Below the pieces are notes generated by a model. That model made no database searches. It was not told where the DNA came from and saw nothing but the letters and a program-made list of their open reading frames with translations. Both the position numbers and the translations under genes were made by a program. A stretch of DNA of 43,456 nt from Chloroflexota bacterium (GTDB lineage Bacteria; Chloroflexota; Anaerolineae; UBA4142), in the NCBI GenBank assembly GCA_016223105.1, contig JACRPR010000073.1:1-43456 (forward strand), in the 5' to 3' direction. Shown piece by piece: positions 31,513 to 40,335 of this stretch (within the stretch, counting starts at the first letter, position 1; the number at the start of each line of letters is the position of its first letter).

Positions 31513-32640
31513 TTACTGAATCAATCCGATCGCTTTCAAAACCGCGGTGATGCGTTTGTCTTCCTCTTCGAGGAATTTGCCGTACGCGTCGCCGGTCAGG
31601 AACAAATCGTCCCATTCGTTCTTGACGACAATGTCCTGCCACGCTTTGCTATCGTGCATCCGCTTGAGCGCTTCGATCTGCCACGCGCGCGTATCCGCGT
31701 CAATGCCGGGCGAACCGACAATGCCGCGCCAATTCGCGAGCGAAACATTCACGCCGCTTTCGATCAAGGTCGGCGTCGGATCTTTGCCGATCTTTTTCTC
31801 GGACGAGACCGCGAGAAAACGCATCTTGCCGGCGTCTACTTGGGCTTTCCATTCGCCGTACCCGGAAACGCCCGCGGTCAATTGTCCGCCGATAATCGCC
31901 GCCGCCGATTCACCACCGCCGGCAAACGCGACATAGTTCACGTTCTTGATGTCAACGCCGACCGCTTGCGCGATCAAGCCGATCAAAATGTGATCCGTGC
32001 CACCCGCCGAGCCACCGCCCCAGGTAATGCTCTTGGGATCTTTTTTGAAATCGGCGATCAGGTCTTGCAGAGTTTTGTATTTCGAATTTGCCGGGACTGC
32101 GATCACTTCGTACTCGCCGGTCAAGCGCGCGAGCGGCACTGTGTCTTTGAGTGTGATCGCGCTCTTGTTCGTGAGAATGCCGCCGACCATCACGAGACCC
32201 ATCGTCATCATCGTGTACGGATCTTTTTTCGCGGCAAATTCGGCGAGCCCGATCGTGCCCGCCGCGCCGCCCTTGTTGACGACTTCAATCGAAACCGGCA
32301 AAAGTTTTTCACTAACAAAAACTTGTTGCATCAAGCGCGAGGTCTGATCCCAGCCACCACCCGGATTCGCGGGCGCGAGAATCGTCATCGCTTTGTTTGG
32401 AAAACCGGCTTTGGTCGCCGCGAGCGGACCGCTCGGCGCGACGGTGGGCTTGGGCGCGTCGGTCGGTTTCGGCGCGTCGGTCGGTTTGACCGCGGCGACA
32501 GTTGGCGCGGTTGTTGGTTTCGGCGCGTCCGTCGGCTTGGGCGCGGCAGTTGGCGGCACCGGTGTTGCAGTGGGCGCAGGCGCGCACGCGACGGCGACGA
32601 TTGTCACCAATGCAAGAATCAAAACAATTCGACGAAACAT
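31513..32640 (-). CDS. tctC: Tricarboxylate-binding lipoprotein TctC
   Basis: A 375-residue extracytoplasmic solute receptor of the TctC/Bug family. The signal peptide ends in a lipobox (VACAP, Cys at residue 19), so it is lipid-anchored. Next is a Pro/Thr/Ala linker with repeated PKPTDAPKPT units (about 22-70). The binding domain has APANPGGGWDQTSR, NKGGAAGTIG and GGGSAGGTDH, which make the carboxylate-binding loops. The ATG follows GGAGGAG. It is first in the tctCBA operon, consistent with high expression. Confidence 0.92.
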   Translation of the reverse strand: MFRRIVLILALVTIVAVACAPAPTATPVPPTAAPKPTDAPKPTTAPTVAAVKPTDAPKPTDAPKPTVAPSGPLAATKAGFPNKAMTILAPANPGGGWDQTSRLMQQVFVSEKLLPVSIEVVNKGGAAGTIGLAEFAAKKDPYTMMTMGLVMVGGILTNKSAITLKDTVPLARLTGEYEVIAVPANSKYKTLQDLIADFKKDPKSITWGGGSAGGTDHILIGLIAQAVGVDIKNVNYVAFAGGGESAAAIIGGQLTAGVSGYGEWKAQVDAGKMRFLAVSSEKKIGKDPTPTLIESGVNVSLANWRGIVGSPGIDADTRAWQIEALKRMHDSKAWQDIVVKNEWDDLFLTGDAYGKFLEEEDKRITAVLKAIGLIQ

Positions 32641-32724
32641 TTTTCTTCTCCTCCTGATTTTTTTCGACGCGACTTGCGTCGAGAAATTGCGCGTGATTGT
32701 AGTTTATCCCGGCGATTTGTCAAA

Positions 32725-33423
32725 TCAGACGCCGATTATTTCCGGCAACGCGCGCAACGAAGCGATCTCCGCGTCCGGCGCGAACGGCAAGCGCTCGCGG
32801 CGTTGCGCGAACCGATTGATCCACACGACACGCAGTCCCGCGTTGACCGCGCCGACCGCATCCCATGCATTCGCCGATTGAAAACTGATCGCGTCCGCGC
32901 GCACACCGAGTTGCTCCACCGCGAGTTGGTACACGCGCGGATCGGGTTTGTAGACGCCAACCGCTTCAACCGACAACACGAGATCAATCAGCGTTTCGAT
33001 CCGCGCGCTCTTGACGGCGGCGTCCAACATCATCGGCGAACCGTTTGATAAAATCGCGATGTGTAACCCGGCGCGTTTCAAAATTTCGAGTGTCGGCACG
33101 ACATCGGGATAACAATCGAGATTTAAGTACGCGTTGATCAGATCGCCGCGCAACGCGTCATCGCGAAGATCGAATGTGTCGAGCGTGTAATCCAACGCGT
33201 CTTGGGTAACTCGCCAAAAATCCGCGTGCTGGCGCATCAAACTGCGTAACCAGGTGTACTCGAGTTGTTTAGCGCGCCACAAGGCGGAAAAACGATCGGC
33301 AACATCGCCGAGCCGCGCGCGGTGTTGTGCGACCGCCGAGTTGAAATCAAACAGCGTGCCATACGCATCGAACACGCACGCTTGGATGTTTTGGAATTTT
33401 GGATCGGGTATTTGTATCTCCAC
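32725..33423 (-). CDS. HAD-superfamily hydrolase, haloacid dehalogenase type II-like
   Basis: A 232-residue HAD protein. Motif I is DAYGTLFD (nucleophile Asp), motif II ILSNGSP, Lys in YKPDPRVY, and motif IV region QSANAWDAVGA, matching the SSNxWDxxGA pattern of L-2-haloacid dehalogenases. It may dehalogenate short 2-haloacids or be a related phosphatase. The GTG at 33423 is preferred to the longer GTG at 33468, because the extra codons lie in an inverted repeat that looks like a terminator of the upstream small genes. Confidence 0.82.
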   Translation of the reverse strand: MEIQIPDPKFQNIQACVFDAYGTLFDFNSAVAQHRARLGDVADRFSALWRAKQLEYTWLRSLMRQHADFWRVTQDALDYTLDTFDLRDDALRGDLINAYLNLDCYPDVVPTLEILKRAGLHIAILSNGSPMMLDAAVKSARIETLIDLVLSVEAVGVYKPDPRVYQLAVEQLGVRADAISFQSANAWDAVGAVNAGLRVVWINRFAQRRERLPFAPDAEIASLRALPEIIGV

Positions 33424-33468
33424 TGTAAAGACCTTCGAGATCGCTTGCGCGAACACCTCGAAGGTCAC
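33424..33468 (-). terminator. Hairpin between the small membrane genes and the HAD gene
   Basis: GACCTTCGAG pairs with CTCGAAGGTC around a 17-nt loop, followed by TTT on the minus strand. Confidence 0.5.
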
Positions 33469-33473
33469 TTACT

Positions 33474-33668
33474 TTACCACAACCTCAGCCAATCCGTGCC
33501 GCTGATGACGCCGCACGACATCAGGATAAACAGAATCAGCAGAATGCATCCGCATCCGATGCCGGAACATCCTCTGCCGAATCCAAAGCGCGACTGCAAG
33601 AAATCGAACAATGTATCGAGCAGAAAAAGTTGTAACAGACCGGCAAGACATCCTTGACGTTCGCGCAT
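33474..33668 (-). CDS. Tiny Gly/Cys-rich membrane protein
   Basis: A 64-residue protein. An N-terminal amphipathic part (GLLQLFLLDTLFDFLQSRFG) is followed by GRGCSGIGCGC and one membrane helix (ILLILFILMSCGVI). It starts 4 nt after the stop of the next small gene, so translation is coupled. No family is known. The glycine-cysteine cluster just before the helix could be lipidated or bind metal, but nothing proves it. Confidence 0.5.
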   Translation of the reverse strand: MRERQGCLAGLLQLFLLDTLFDFLQSRFGFGRGCSGIGCGCILLILFILMSCGVISGTDWLRLW

Positions 33669-33672
33669 TGCA

Positions 33673-33813
33673 TCATCTCAGATCGCGTGTGATCTGCGAA
33701 AACACATTGCCGATTTGGGGTCCCATCAAGAGCAGTACCGCGAACGTGCAGATGCAAACGCAAACGACTAGCGCAATCGCGATACCGCAACCGATGAGTA
33801 ATTTTTTGTTCAT
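33673..33813 (-). CDS. Tiny single-span membrane protein
   Basis: A 46-residue protein, MNKKLLIGCGIAIALVV then CVCICTFAVLLLMGP, which is almost all one hydrophobic helix with several cysteines and a short basic tail. The ATG follows AGAGGT. It is the first gene of a two-gene unit just after the nuo terminator. Function unknown. Confidence 0.55.
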   Translation of the reverse strand: MNKKLLIGCGIAIALVVCVCICTFAVLLLMGPQIGNVFSQITRDLR

Positions 33814-33836
33814 TGAATTTACCTCTTTGAAAATTG

Positions 33837-33870
33837 AGACCCGAAGGGTTTGGGAAACCCTTCGGGTCTT
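33837..33870 (-). terminator. Terminator of the nuo operon
   Basis: A 15-bp stem, AGACCCGAAGGGTTT with its complement, leaves a 3-nt loop. On the minus strand it is followed by CAATTTTC. It lies 5 nt after the nuoN stop. Confidence 0.75.
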
Positions 33871-33874
33871 GATG

Positions 33875-35344
33875 TTACGGACGCGCGATGCCGAACATTC
33901 CCATCCCCATTCCCGCGAGATCAATCAGCGATTGCGGAAACACCGCGAGCAGTAGCACGAGCGCGGCGCAAATCGCGACCGAGGCAGTCATCACACCTGG
34001 CACGCGAATCAGCGTCGCGTCTTTTGGTTCCTCAAAGAACGCGGCGCGGATGATGCTGAAATAGTAGAACACACTGATCACACTGTTGATCACACCGACT
34101 GCCGCGAGCAGGAGAAAGCCCTCGCGCAATGCCGCGCCGAACACAAAGAACTTGCCGATGAAGCCGACCGTCGGCGGTATGCCGGCGAGCGAGAGAAAGA
34201 ACACGACGAACAATGCCGCAAGCAGAGGCGCGCGTTTGACGAGACCGGCGTACTCGGGAATTTCGACCGCGCCGGTTGCGTTCTCAATTGCGACGACGAT
34301 GACGAACGCGCCCAGGTTTGTGAACAGGTACGCGGCGAGATAAATCAGCACGCCGTTCAAACCCATAAAGGGCGAAGCGCCGGAAACATTCGCCGCGATC
34401 ACGCCGATCAACATATACCCGGCTTGCGCGATGGACGAGTACGCGAGCAAGCGTTTCACATTCGTCTGTTGAAGCGCGACCAGGTTGCCGAGCGTCATCG
34501 TCATCATCGCGACGACACTGAGCAACGCGATCCACTCGGCGTGAAAGGTCGGAAACGCGGTGAGCGCGACGCGCAGTAAGAGCGCGAACCCGGCGGCTTT
34601 GGAGCCGACCGACAAGAACGCGACGACCGGCGTCGGCGCGCCTTCGTACACATCGGGCGCCCATTGATGGAACGGCACCGCGGAAATTTTGAAACCGAAC
34701 CCGGCGAGAAGCAGGGTGAACGAAACAATGCCCAACGCTTTGACGGACAAGTCGGACGATGCCGCGAACTGTTTCGTCAGATCGGCAAGGTTGAGCGAGC
34801 CGGAAATTCCGTACAGCAACGACAGTCCGTACAACATCAGTGCGCTCGTCACCGCGCCGTAGAGAAAATACTTGATCGCCGCCTCGTTCGATTTCTTGTC
34901 CTCGCGCAAAAAGCCGGCGAGCAAGTACGACATATAACTCAAGAACTCGATTGAGAGATAGATCATCAACAACGATGTCGAACTCGCCATCATCATCGTC
35001 GCGAGCACCGCGAACGTGAGCAGTAAATAAAAGTCGCCCTTCGCCGGTGTGCGCGTCCGCAGAAAATCAATCGAGATCAACACCGTGAGGATGCCGCCGA
35101 TTGCGCCAATCGCTTTGAAGAAAAACGCGAACTTGTCAATCGCGTACATCCCGGCAAAGATCGTTTGGTCTTGCGCGAGGTACGGAATCGTCGCGATCGC
35201 GAGAATAAATCCCAGGATCGCCACCCACGGCAAAACGGCGTGACTCTTTTCGCGTCCGACGAGATCGATCACGATGATGAGCAAACCGAACACGGTCAGG
35301 ATGAGTTCGGGTGAAATTAAGAGCCAGGTATTGAGATCAGGCAT
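33875..35344 (-). CDS. nuoN: NADH-quinone oxidoreductase subunit N
   Basis: A 489-residue antiporter-like proton-channel subunit of complex I with about 14 helices. The conserved core YLSIEFLSYMSYLL holds the channel Glu, and VPFHQWAPDVYEGAP and the lysine in NVKRLLAYSSIAQAG are in place. It pumps protons in the membrane arm. It is last in the nuoAHJKLMN order. The start at 35344 has a GGGG-rich site upstream. Length is normal. Confidence 0.93.
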   Translation of the reverse strand: MPDLNTWLLISPELILTVFGLLIIVIDLVGREKSHAVLPWVAILGFILAIATIPYLAQDQTIFAGMYAIDKFAFFFKAIGAIGGILTVLISIDFLRTRTPAKGDFYLLLTFAVLATMMMASSTSLLMIYLSIEFLSYMSYLLAGFLREDKKSNEAAIKYFLYGAVTSALMLYGLSLLYGISGSLNLADLTKQFAASSDLSVKALGIVSFTLLLAGFGFKISAVPFHQWAPDVYEGAPTPVVAFLSVGSKAAGFALLLRVALTAFPTFHAEWIALLSVVAMMTMTLGNLVALQQTNVKRLLAYSSIAQAGYMLIGVIAANVSGASPFMGLNGVLIYLAAYLFTNLGAFVIVVAIENATGAVEIPEYAGLVKRAPLLAALFVVFFLSLAGIPPTVGFIGKFFVFGAALREGFLLLAAVGVINSVISVFYYFSIIRAAFFEEPKDATLIRVPGVMTASVAICAALVLLLAVFPQSLIDLAGMGMGMFGIARP

Positions 35345-35355
35345 AGAAACCCCGG

Positions 35356-35440
35356 TCAGTTGAATAGTTACCTAGTTGGATAGTTGGATAGTTTCTCGAA
35401 TGACCAAGCAACTATCCAACTAATCAACTATTCAACTATT
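35356..35440. repeat. AACTATCC-type inverted repeat (family I) between nuoM and nuoN
   Basis: AGTTGGATAGTTGGATAGTT faces AACTATCCAACTAATCAACT. The repeat runs into the nuoM stop. A related copy is at 41434. Confidence 0.75.
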
Positions 35441-36977
35441 TAACTATCACACCAAGAATCGCAGTGGAAATTGTATTGATCGTGTTGAGCAGAACCGACG
35501 GGTAAACGCCGATGAGCACCATCAAGATTACGAGCGGCGTGAGCGTGAGAATTTCGGGCATCGTGAGATCGAAAAGATGTTTATGCTCCCACTTGCCTTC
35601 GTCGAATGTGCCGAGCAATACATTCTGGATCACTTTCCACAACAACATCGCCGCGCCGAACACGATGCCGAGAACTGAAATCGTCGAGAGCAAGGTGAGC
35701 GAGGCGAACGCGCCGCGGAAGATCATAAACTCGCTGATGAAGCCGGCGAGACCCGGCAAGCCGAGCGAAGCGAACGTCGCGACGAGTAGCATCGCGCCAT
35801 ACACCGGCACTTTCGCGCCCAAGCCGCCGAACATTTTCAGATCGCGCGTGTGCGCGCGTTCGTACAACATCCCGACGATAAAGAACAATGCGCCCGTGAT
35901 GACGCCGTGATTGAACATTTGCAAAATCGCGCCGTCGAGCGCGATCGCGCGATCGGTGAGCGTTGCGCCGCCAGCCGCGACTGCCGCCGCGATTCCCAGG
36001 ATCACGTAACCCATATGATTGACGGACGAGTACGCGATCAAGCGTTTGAAATCGGTTTGCGCCATCGCGGCGAGCGCGCCGTACACAATCGAGATCGTCG
36101 CGAGGATGCCGATGATCGTCGCGTTCGCTTGAAACACTTGCGGGAAGATCGGGATCAAAACGCGCACGATTCCGTACGTTCCCAGTTTTAGCAAAATGCC
36201 AGCAAGGATGACGGAGCCGGCGGTCGGCGCGGCGGTGTGAGCATCGGGCAACCAGGTGTGAAATGGAAAGAGCGGCACTTTGATCGCGAACGCGATAAAG
36301 ATGCTCCAGAACGCGAACGAGGCAAATGCCCAATCCCCCGCAAACGGTTTGCGCGCGGCAAGTTCAACGATGTCGAATGTGCCGGGTGTCGTCGCGGATG
36401 AAGTCGTGATGTACATCGCGATAATCGCCAACAGCATAAACACGGAACCGGCGAGCGTGTAGAGAAAGAACTTGATGGCGGAGTACTGCGGACGATCTTC
36501 CTTGTGTCCCCAGATCGCGATCAAAAAGTACATTGGCACGAGCCCGAGTTCCCAGAAAACGTAGAACAGGAAAAAGTCGAGCGAGATGAACACGCCGAGC
36601 ATCCCGGTTTCGAGCAAGAGAAACATCAGGAAAAATTCGCGCACGCGTTCGTGAATCACGTATTTGGAATAGAACAGCGAGAGCGTCGTGAGCAGGGTCG
36701 TGAGAAAAATCAGCGGCATACTCAAGCCGTCCACGCCGACGTGATAGTTCACGTTGATGGATGGAATCCATTTTGCAAATTCTTCCAATTGCATTTTGCC
36801 GTTCGCGGGATTGAACAGCCCGAACCAAATAAAGCCCGCGATCGCGAGCGGGATCAAACTCCAAATGATCGCAAACCATTTGATCGTCGCATTCGCCTTT
36901 TCGCCTTTCGGGAAAAATAACAGGGCGACTGCGCCGATGATGGGCAAAGCGGTAATCAGAGAAAGCCAGGGAATCAT
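35436..36977 (-). CDS. nuoM: NADH-quinone oxidoreductase subunit M
   Basis: A 513-residue antiporter-like subunit with about 14 helices. FYVFWELGLVPMYFLI carries the conserved Glu, FPFHTWLPDAHTAAP and FKRLIAYSSVNHMG carry the proton-path residues, and the discontinuous helix region GALFFIVGMLYERAHTRD is intact. The start at ATG 36977, eight bases after GGAGG, is preferred; an alternative ATG lies at 36983. It is flanked by repeats on both sides but within one operon. Confidence 0.93.
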   Translation of the reverse strand: MIPWLSLITALPIIGAVALLFFPKGEKANATIKWFAIIWSLIPLAIAGFIWFGLFNPANGKMQLEEFAKWIPSINVNYHVGVDGLSMPLIFLTTLLTTLSLFYSKYVIHERVREFFLMFLLLETGMLGVFISLDFFLFYVFWELGLVPMYFLIAIWGHKEDRPQYSAIKFFLYTLAGSVFMLLAIIAMYITTSSATTPGTFDIVELAARKPFAGDWAFASFAFWSIFIAFAIKVPLFPFHTWLPDAHTAAPTAGSVILAGILLKLGTYGIVRVLIPIFPQVFQANATIIGILATISIVYGALAAMAQTDFKRLIAYSSVNHMGYVILGIAAAVAAGGATLTDRAIALDGAILQMFNHGVITGALFFIVGMLYERAHTRDLKMFGGLGAKVPVYGAMLLVATFASLGLPGLAGFISEFMIFRGAFASLTLLSTISVLGIVFGAAMLLWKVIQNVLLGTFDEGKWEHKHLFDLTMPEILTLTPLVILMVLIGVYPSVLLNTINTISTAILGVIVK

Positions 36978-37023
36978 TGACATTGCCTCCAAACCTCAAC
37001 GGTGAGGGATTTACAATCTCGTC

Positions 37024-37090
37024 CGTCACCCTGAGCGGAGCGAAGGGTCTCGCGCTGAAAAAAGATTCTTCGCTTCGCTCAGAATGACAG
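37024..37090. repeat. Inverted repeat family K between nuoL and nuoM
   Basis: GTCACCCTGAGCGGAGCGAA and the inverse half TTCGCTTCGCTCAGAATGAC form a long imperfect stem. Confidence 0.8.
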
Positions 37091-37096
37091 GTTGAG

Positions 37097-39092
37097 TTAT
37101 CGAACCAACAGAAAATAGAACGCGAACAATGCCGCGCCCGTTACTGCAATCAACAGGTATGTTTGCACGCGACCGGTTTGAATATATTTCAATCCGCCGC
37201 CGATTTCATTCGTAACGATGCCGGTCAAATTGACGAGCCCATCCACAATGTTCTTGTCAATCCAACCGCTGATGTCGGACAGCATGCGCCCAATCGCGCC
37301 GGCAAGATTGACCATACCATCCACAATCGCCTTGTCGAACGCGTAACACACCTCAGCAAGCCAGCCGAAAAATTTGATGACGATACCAGGTTGCACGCGC
37401 ACCGAATCCACCGTCCCGGTTTTTCCGGCGGCGCCATCTTTTTGCGCGATGAGCAAACCGTACACTTCATCGAGATAGTACTTGTTCCGCAAAATTTTCC
37501 AGATCGGACCGAGCGCGGTAAGCGGATCGGCTTGACCGTGCTTGAGTGGTTTCATTCCGTACAGCAACCAGCCAAGCACGATGCCGGCAAACGCGATGCC
37601 GAGCGACACGCCGGCAATTACCGGATTGAACGGCGTGTGTTCCATATGTTCTGCGATGCCCAGCACATATTCGCCGACGAACTTGCCGAAGAAATCAATG
37701 CCGAGCGGCGTCGCGTTGATCAAACCAATCGTTGCGGCGAAGAACGCGAGCACCGCGAGCGGCGCCCACATCACGACCGGCGCTTCGTGCGCGTGTTCGA
37801 CCGCATGATGATCGCGCCCCTCGCCAAAGAACGTGAGGAAAATTTGGCGCGTCATATAAAACGCGGTAAAGAACGCCGCAATCGCGAGCATCACAAAGAC
37901 CGCCATCGCGATTGGATCGGGATGCGCGCCGTGCGTGCCAACCTCGAACGCGTGCGCGAGAATTTCGTCCTTGCTCCAAAAACCGGCAAGCGGGAAAATT
38001 CCGGCGAGTGCAAGCGCACCGACGATAAACACGGTCGTGATGATCGGCATCTTTTTTCGCAGACCGCCCATATTCATCATATCGTTCGTGCCGACGCCGT
38101 GAATGACCGCGCCCGCGCTGAGAAACAATAACGCTTTGAAGAACGCGTGTGTGATGAGATGGAACGTGCCAGCCGTGTACGCGCCGATGCCAAGCGCGGC
38201 GAGCATAAAGCCGAGTTGCGAAATCGTCGAGAACGCGAGCACGCGTTTGATGTCGTCTTGCGCGACGCCAATCGTCGCGGCGAAGAGCGCGGTGAACGCG
38301 CCGACAATCGCGACGACTTGCATCGCGGGTCCGTGCGTTTCGGCGGCGGTGATGAACAGGGGGAACATGCGCGCGATCAAATAAATCCCGGCGGAGACCA
38401 TCGTCGCCGCGTGAATCAACGCGCTGACCGGCGTCGGACCTTCCATCGCGTCCGGCAACCAGATGTGCAGTGGAAATTGCGCGGACTTGCCAATCGGGCC
38501 GGCAAGAATCAACAACGCGATCACCGTTACCGCCGGCATTCCCAGGATTTGCGCTTCGGCGAGATGGTGCAAAGTTTTTTCGGTAAAGATGACCTGGAAA
38601 TTCAAATCGTGCGCGATGATGTAGAGCAGTAAAATGCCGATGAAGAAAACCGTGTCGCCGACGCGCGTCGTCATAAACGCTTTGATCGCGGCGAATTTCG
38701 CGCGCACGGTTTGCGCGTCGTCAATGTGATGCTCATGCGGTAATTTCGTTGACCAGAAACCGATGAGCAAGTACGAGCACAAGCCCATAATTTCCCAGAA
38801 CACGAATAGTTCGAGCAGGTTCGAGGAAATCACGAGACCCAGCATCGCCGATGCAAAGAGCGAGATGTACGCAAAAAAGCGGGCGTAACGCGGATCGTCG
38901 GTAACGTGATGATGCCAACTCGCCGCCCTTGCCGATTGCCTCGAACAACACCAGGTACGACACGATGCCGGAAAGCAAAACACCGCCAACCGCCGTGAGC
39001 GCGCTGACGCGATTGTTGCGATTGAGCAAAAGCACAATCAGCAAAAACGCGGCGAACGGAAAAATGGGGATCAGAAATGCGTAATTGAACAT
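37097..39092 (-). pseudogene. nuoL: NADH-quinone oxidoreductase subunit L, internally deleted and frameshifted
   Basis: The N-terminus starts at ATG 39092 (MFNYAFLIPIFPFAAFLL) with a GAGG site and is open to about residue 60. The main body continues in another frame from about nt 38917 (WHHHVTDDPRYARFFAYISL). It contains LLELFVFWEIMGLCSYLL with the conserved Glu, FPLHIWLPDAMEGPTP, DIKRVLAFSTISQLG and the C-terminal lateral helix. About 45 residues that normally join these parts (the third helix and the LDGLS-type segment) are missing. It is either a decayed gene or an assembly collapse, since the rest is well conserved. NuoL drives the distal proton channel. Confidence 0.8.
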
Positions 39093-39136
39093 TGATGCCT
39101 CGTAGTGCAGTCTTCACACATCGCGCTGGATCGTAA

Positions 39137-39316
39137 GGATGTGCATCAAGATTTTGCACGAACGCCGCCGAATAGAATTCGGCGTCTCAAGCAGGTGAAA
39201 ACTCGATAAATCGAGTTGCGCGAAGCGAATCGGCTTGAGCCGATTTTCACCTGATTTAGCCGTCGTTTTCAAACGACGGTGGGCGATGACGGACAATGCA
39301 AAACTTTGACGGACAC
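39137..39316. mobile_element. MITE family C, 180-bp copy with 11-bp target duplication
   Basis: Bounded by direct repeats CTGGATCGTAA (39126-39136 and 39317-39327). The terminal inverted repeats agree at about 14 of 18 inner positions (TCAAG-TTTTGCA type). It carries no gene and lies between nuoK and nuoL. Confidence 0.85.
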
Positions 39317-39348
39317 CTGGATCGTAATGCGTGATGCGTGATCCGTGA

Positions 39349-39669
39349 CTACCACTTCATCAGATTCACGTCTTCGACATTCACGGTATCGCGCGAACGA
39401 TAGATCGCGATCACGAGCGCGAGACCGATCCCGGCTTCAGCGGCGGCGAGAGTGATGACGAACAACGCGAACACTTGCCCCGCGAGTTCGAACGCGGGAT
39501 TTGCCGGTTTGATGTACCGCCAGAACGCGACCAGGTTGATGTTGACCGCGTTCAGCATCAACTCGATGCCGATCAAAATCGCGATCGCATTGCGCCGCGC
39601 GAGCGCGCCGTACAAACCGAGACAGAACATTGCCGCGCCGAGTAAGAGAAAGTATTGGAGTGGAATCAT
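39349..39669 (-). CDS. nuoK: NADH-quinone oxidoreductase subunit K
   Basis: A 106-residue, three-helix subunit of the complex I membrane arm. The two conserved glutamates are seen in [14 protein letters not shown] and [14 protein letters not shown]. The start at ATG 39669 follows GGAGAACTGAA, giving the standard length; upstream in-frame codons are not used. A MITE separates it from nuoL. Confidence 0.93.
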   Translation of the reverse strand: MIPLQYFLLLGAAMFCLGLYGALARRNAIAILIGIELMLNAVNINLVAFWRYIKPANPAFELAGQVFALFVITLAAAEAGIGLALVIAIYRSRDTVNVEDVNLMKW

Positions 39670-39682
39670 TTCAGTTCTCCGG

Positions 39683-39745
39683 TAGTCAGTCAACAGTCAA
39701 CAGTGAACAGTGAACAGTAAACAGTGAACAGTAAACAGTTCACTG
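39683..39745. repeat. Heptamer tandem repeat (family H) between nuoJ and nuoK
   Basis: About seven copies of the 7-mer GTNAACA (GTCAACA, GTGAACA and GTAAACA variants). Confidence 0.85.
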
Positions 39746-39746
39746 A

Positions 39747-40247
39747 TCATTCACGCGCAATCACAAACGCGCCAATCAACGCGGCGAGCAGTAACAACGA
39801 CACCGCTTCAAATGGCAAGACGTAGGTCGTTACCAGTTCCGTGCCAAGCTTCACGATCAAATCGCCCTTGAGCGCATTTTGCGCGGCGTGCCAATTCGTA
39901 CCCAGGACAATCGCGCCGAGCGCGCCGAACAGCAATGCCGCAATCGCCGCCGCGCCGATCCATTGCGAATTGTTCGACGACTCTGCGCCGCTCATTAACG
40001 CGCGCGTCAGCATAATCGCGAACAAGATCAAGATCGAAATCGCGCCGACATAGATCAGCACCTGGACAATCGCGATGAACTCGGCTTCGAGCACGAAATA
40101 AATTCCGGCGACCGCCATAAACGACAGGATCAAACCCAGCGCCGAGCGCACCAGGTTTTTCAATGTTACCGCGAAAATCGCGCCGACGAGCGCGACCGCC
40201 GCGAGCAAAAAGAAAACTACATTCGTGAGGAATTGATCAGCAGTCAT
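39747..40247 (-). CDS. nuoJ: NADH-quinone oxidoreductase subunit J
   Basis: A 166-residue, five-helix membrane subunit. The conserved third-helix segment is EAEFIAIVQVLIYVGAISIL, with the pi-bulge region that couples quinone chemistry to proton pumping. The start was chosen at ATG 40247 after AAGGAATAACG; the longer frame runs into the CCAACTT-type repeat. It is followed by nuoK. Confidence 0.92.
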   Translation of the reverse strand: MTADQFLTNVVFFLLAAVALVGAIFAVTLKNLVRSALGLILSFMAVAGIYFVLEAEFIAIVQVLIYVGAISILILFAIMLTRALMSGAESSNNSQWIGAAAIAALLFGALGAIVLGTNWHAAQNALKGDLIVKLGTELVTTYVLPFEAVSLLLLAALIGAFVIARE

Positions 40248-40258
40248 CGTTATTCCTT

Positions 40259-40335
40259 CGATGGATGTTGGATGTTGGAAATTGGACGTTGGACGACATT
40301 CCAACTTCCAACATCAAACTTCCAACTTCCAACTT
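40259..40335. repeat. CCAACTT-type repeat (family F), inverted pair, between nuoH and nuoJ
   Basis: GATGTTGGATGTTGGAA faces iterated TTCCAACTTCCAACTT. It reaches the nuoH stop. Confidence 0.8.

Noticed and set aside
39683-39745. CRISPR array
   Set aside because: The units are 7 bp long without unique spacers, so it is a simple tandem repeat. No cas gene or CRISPR-like array was seen anywhere in the window.
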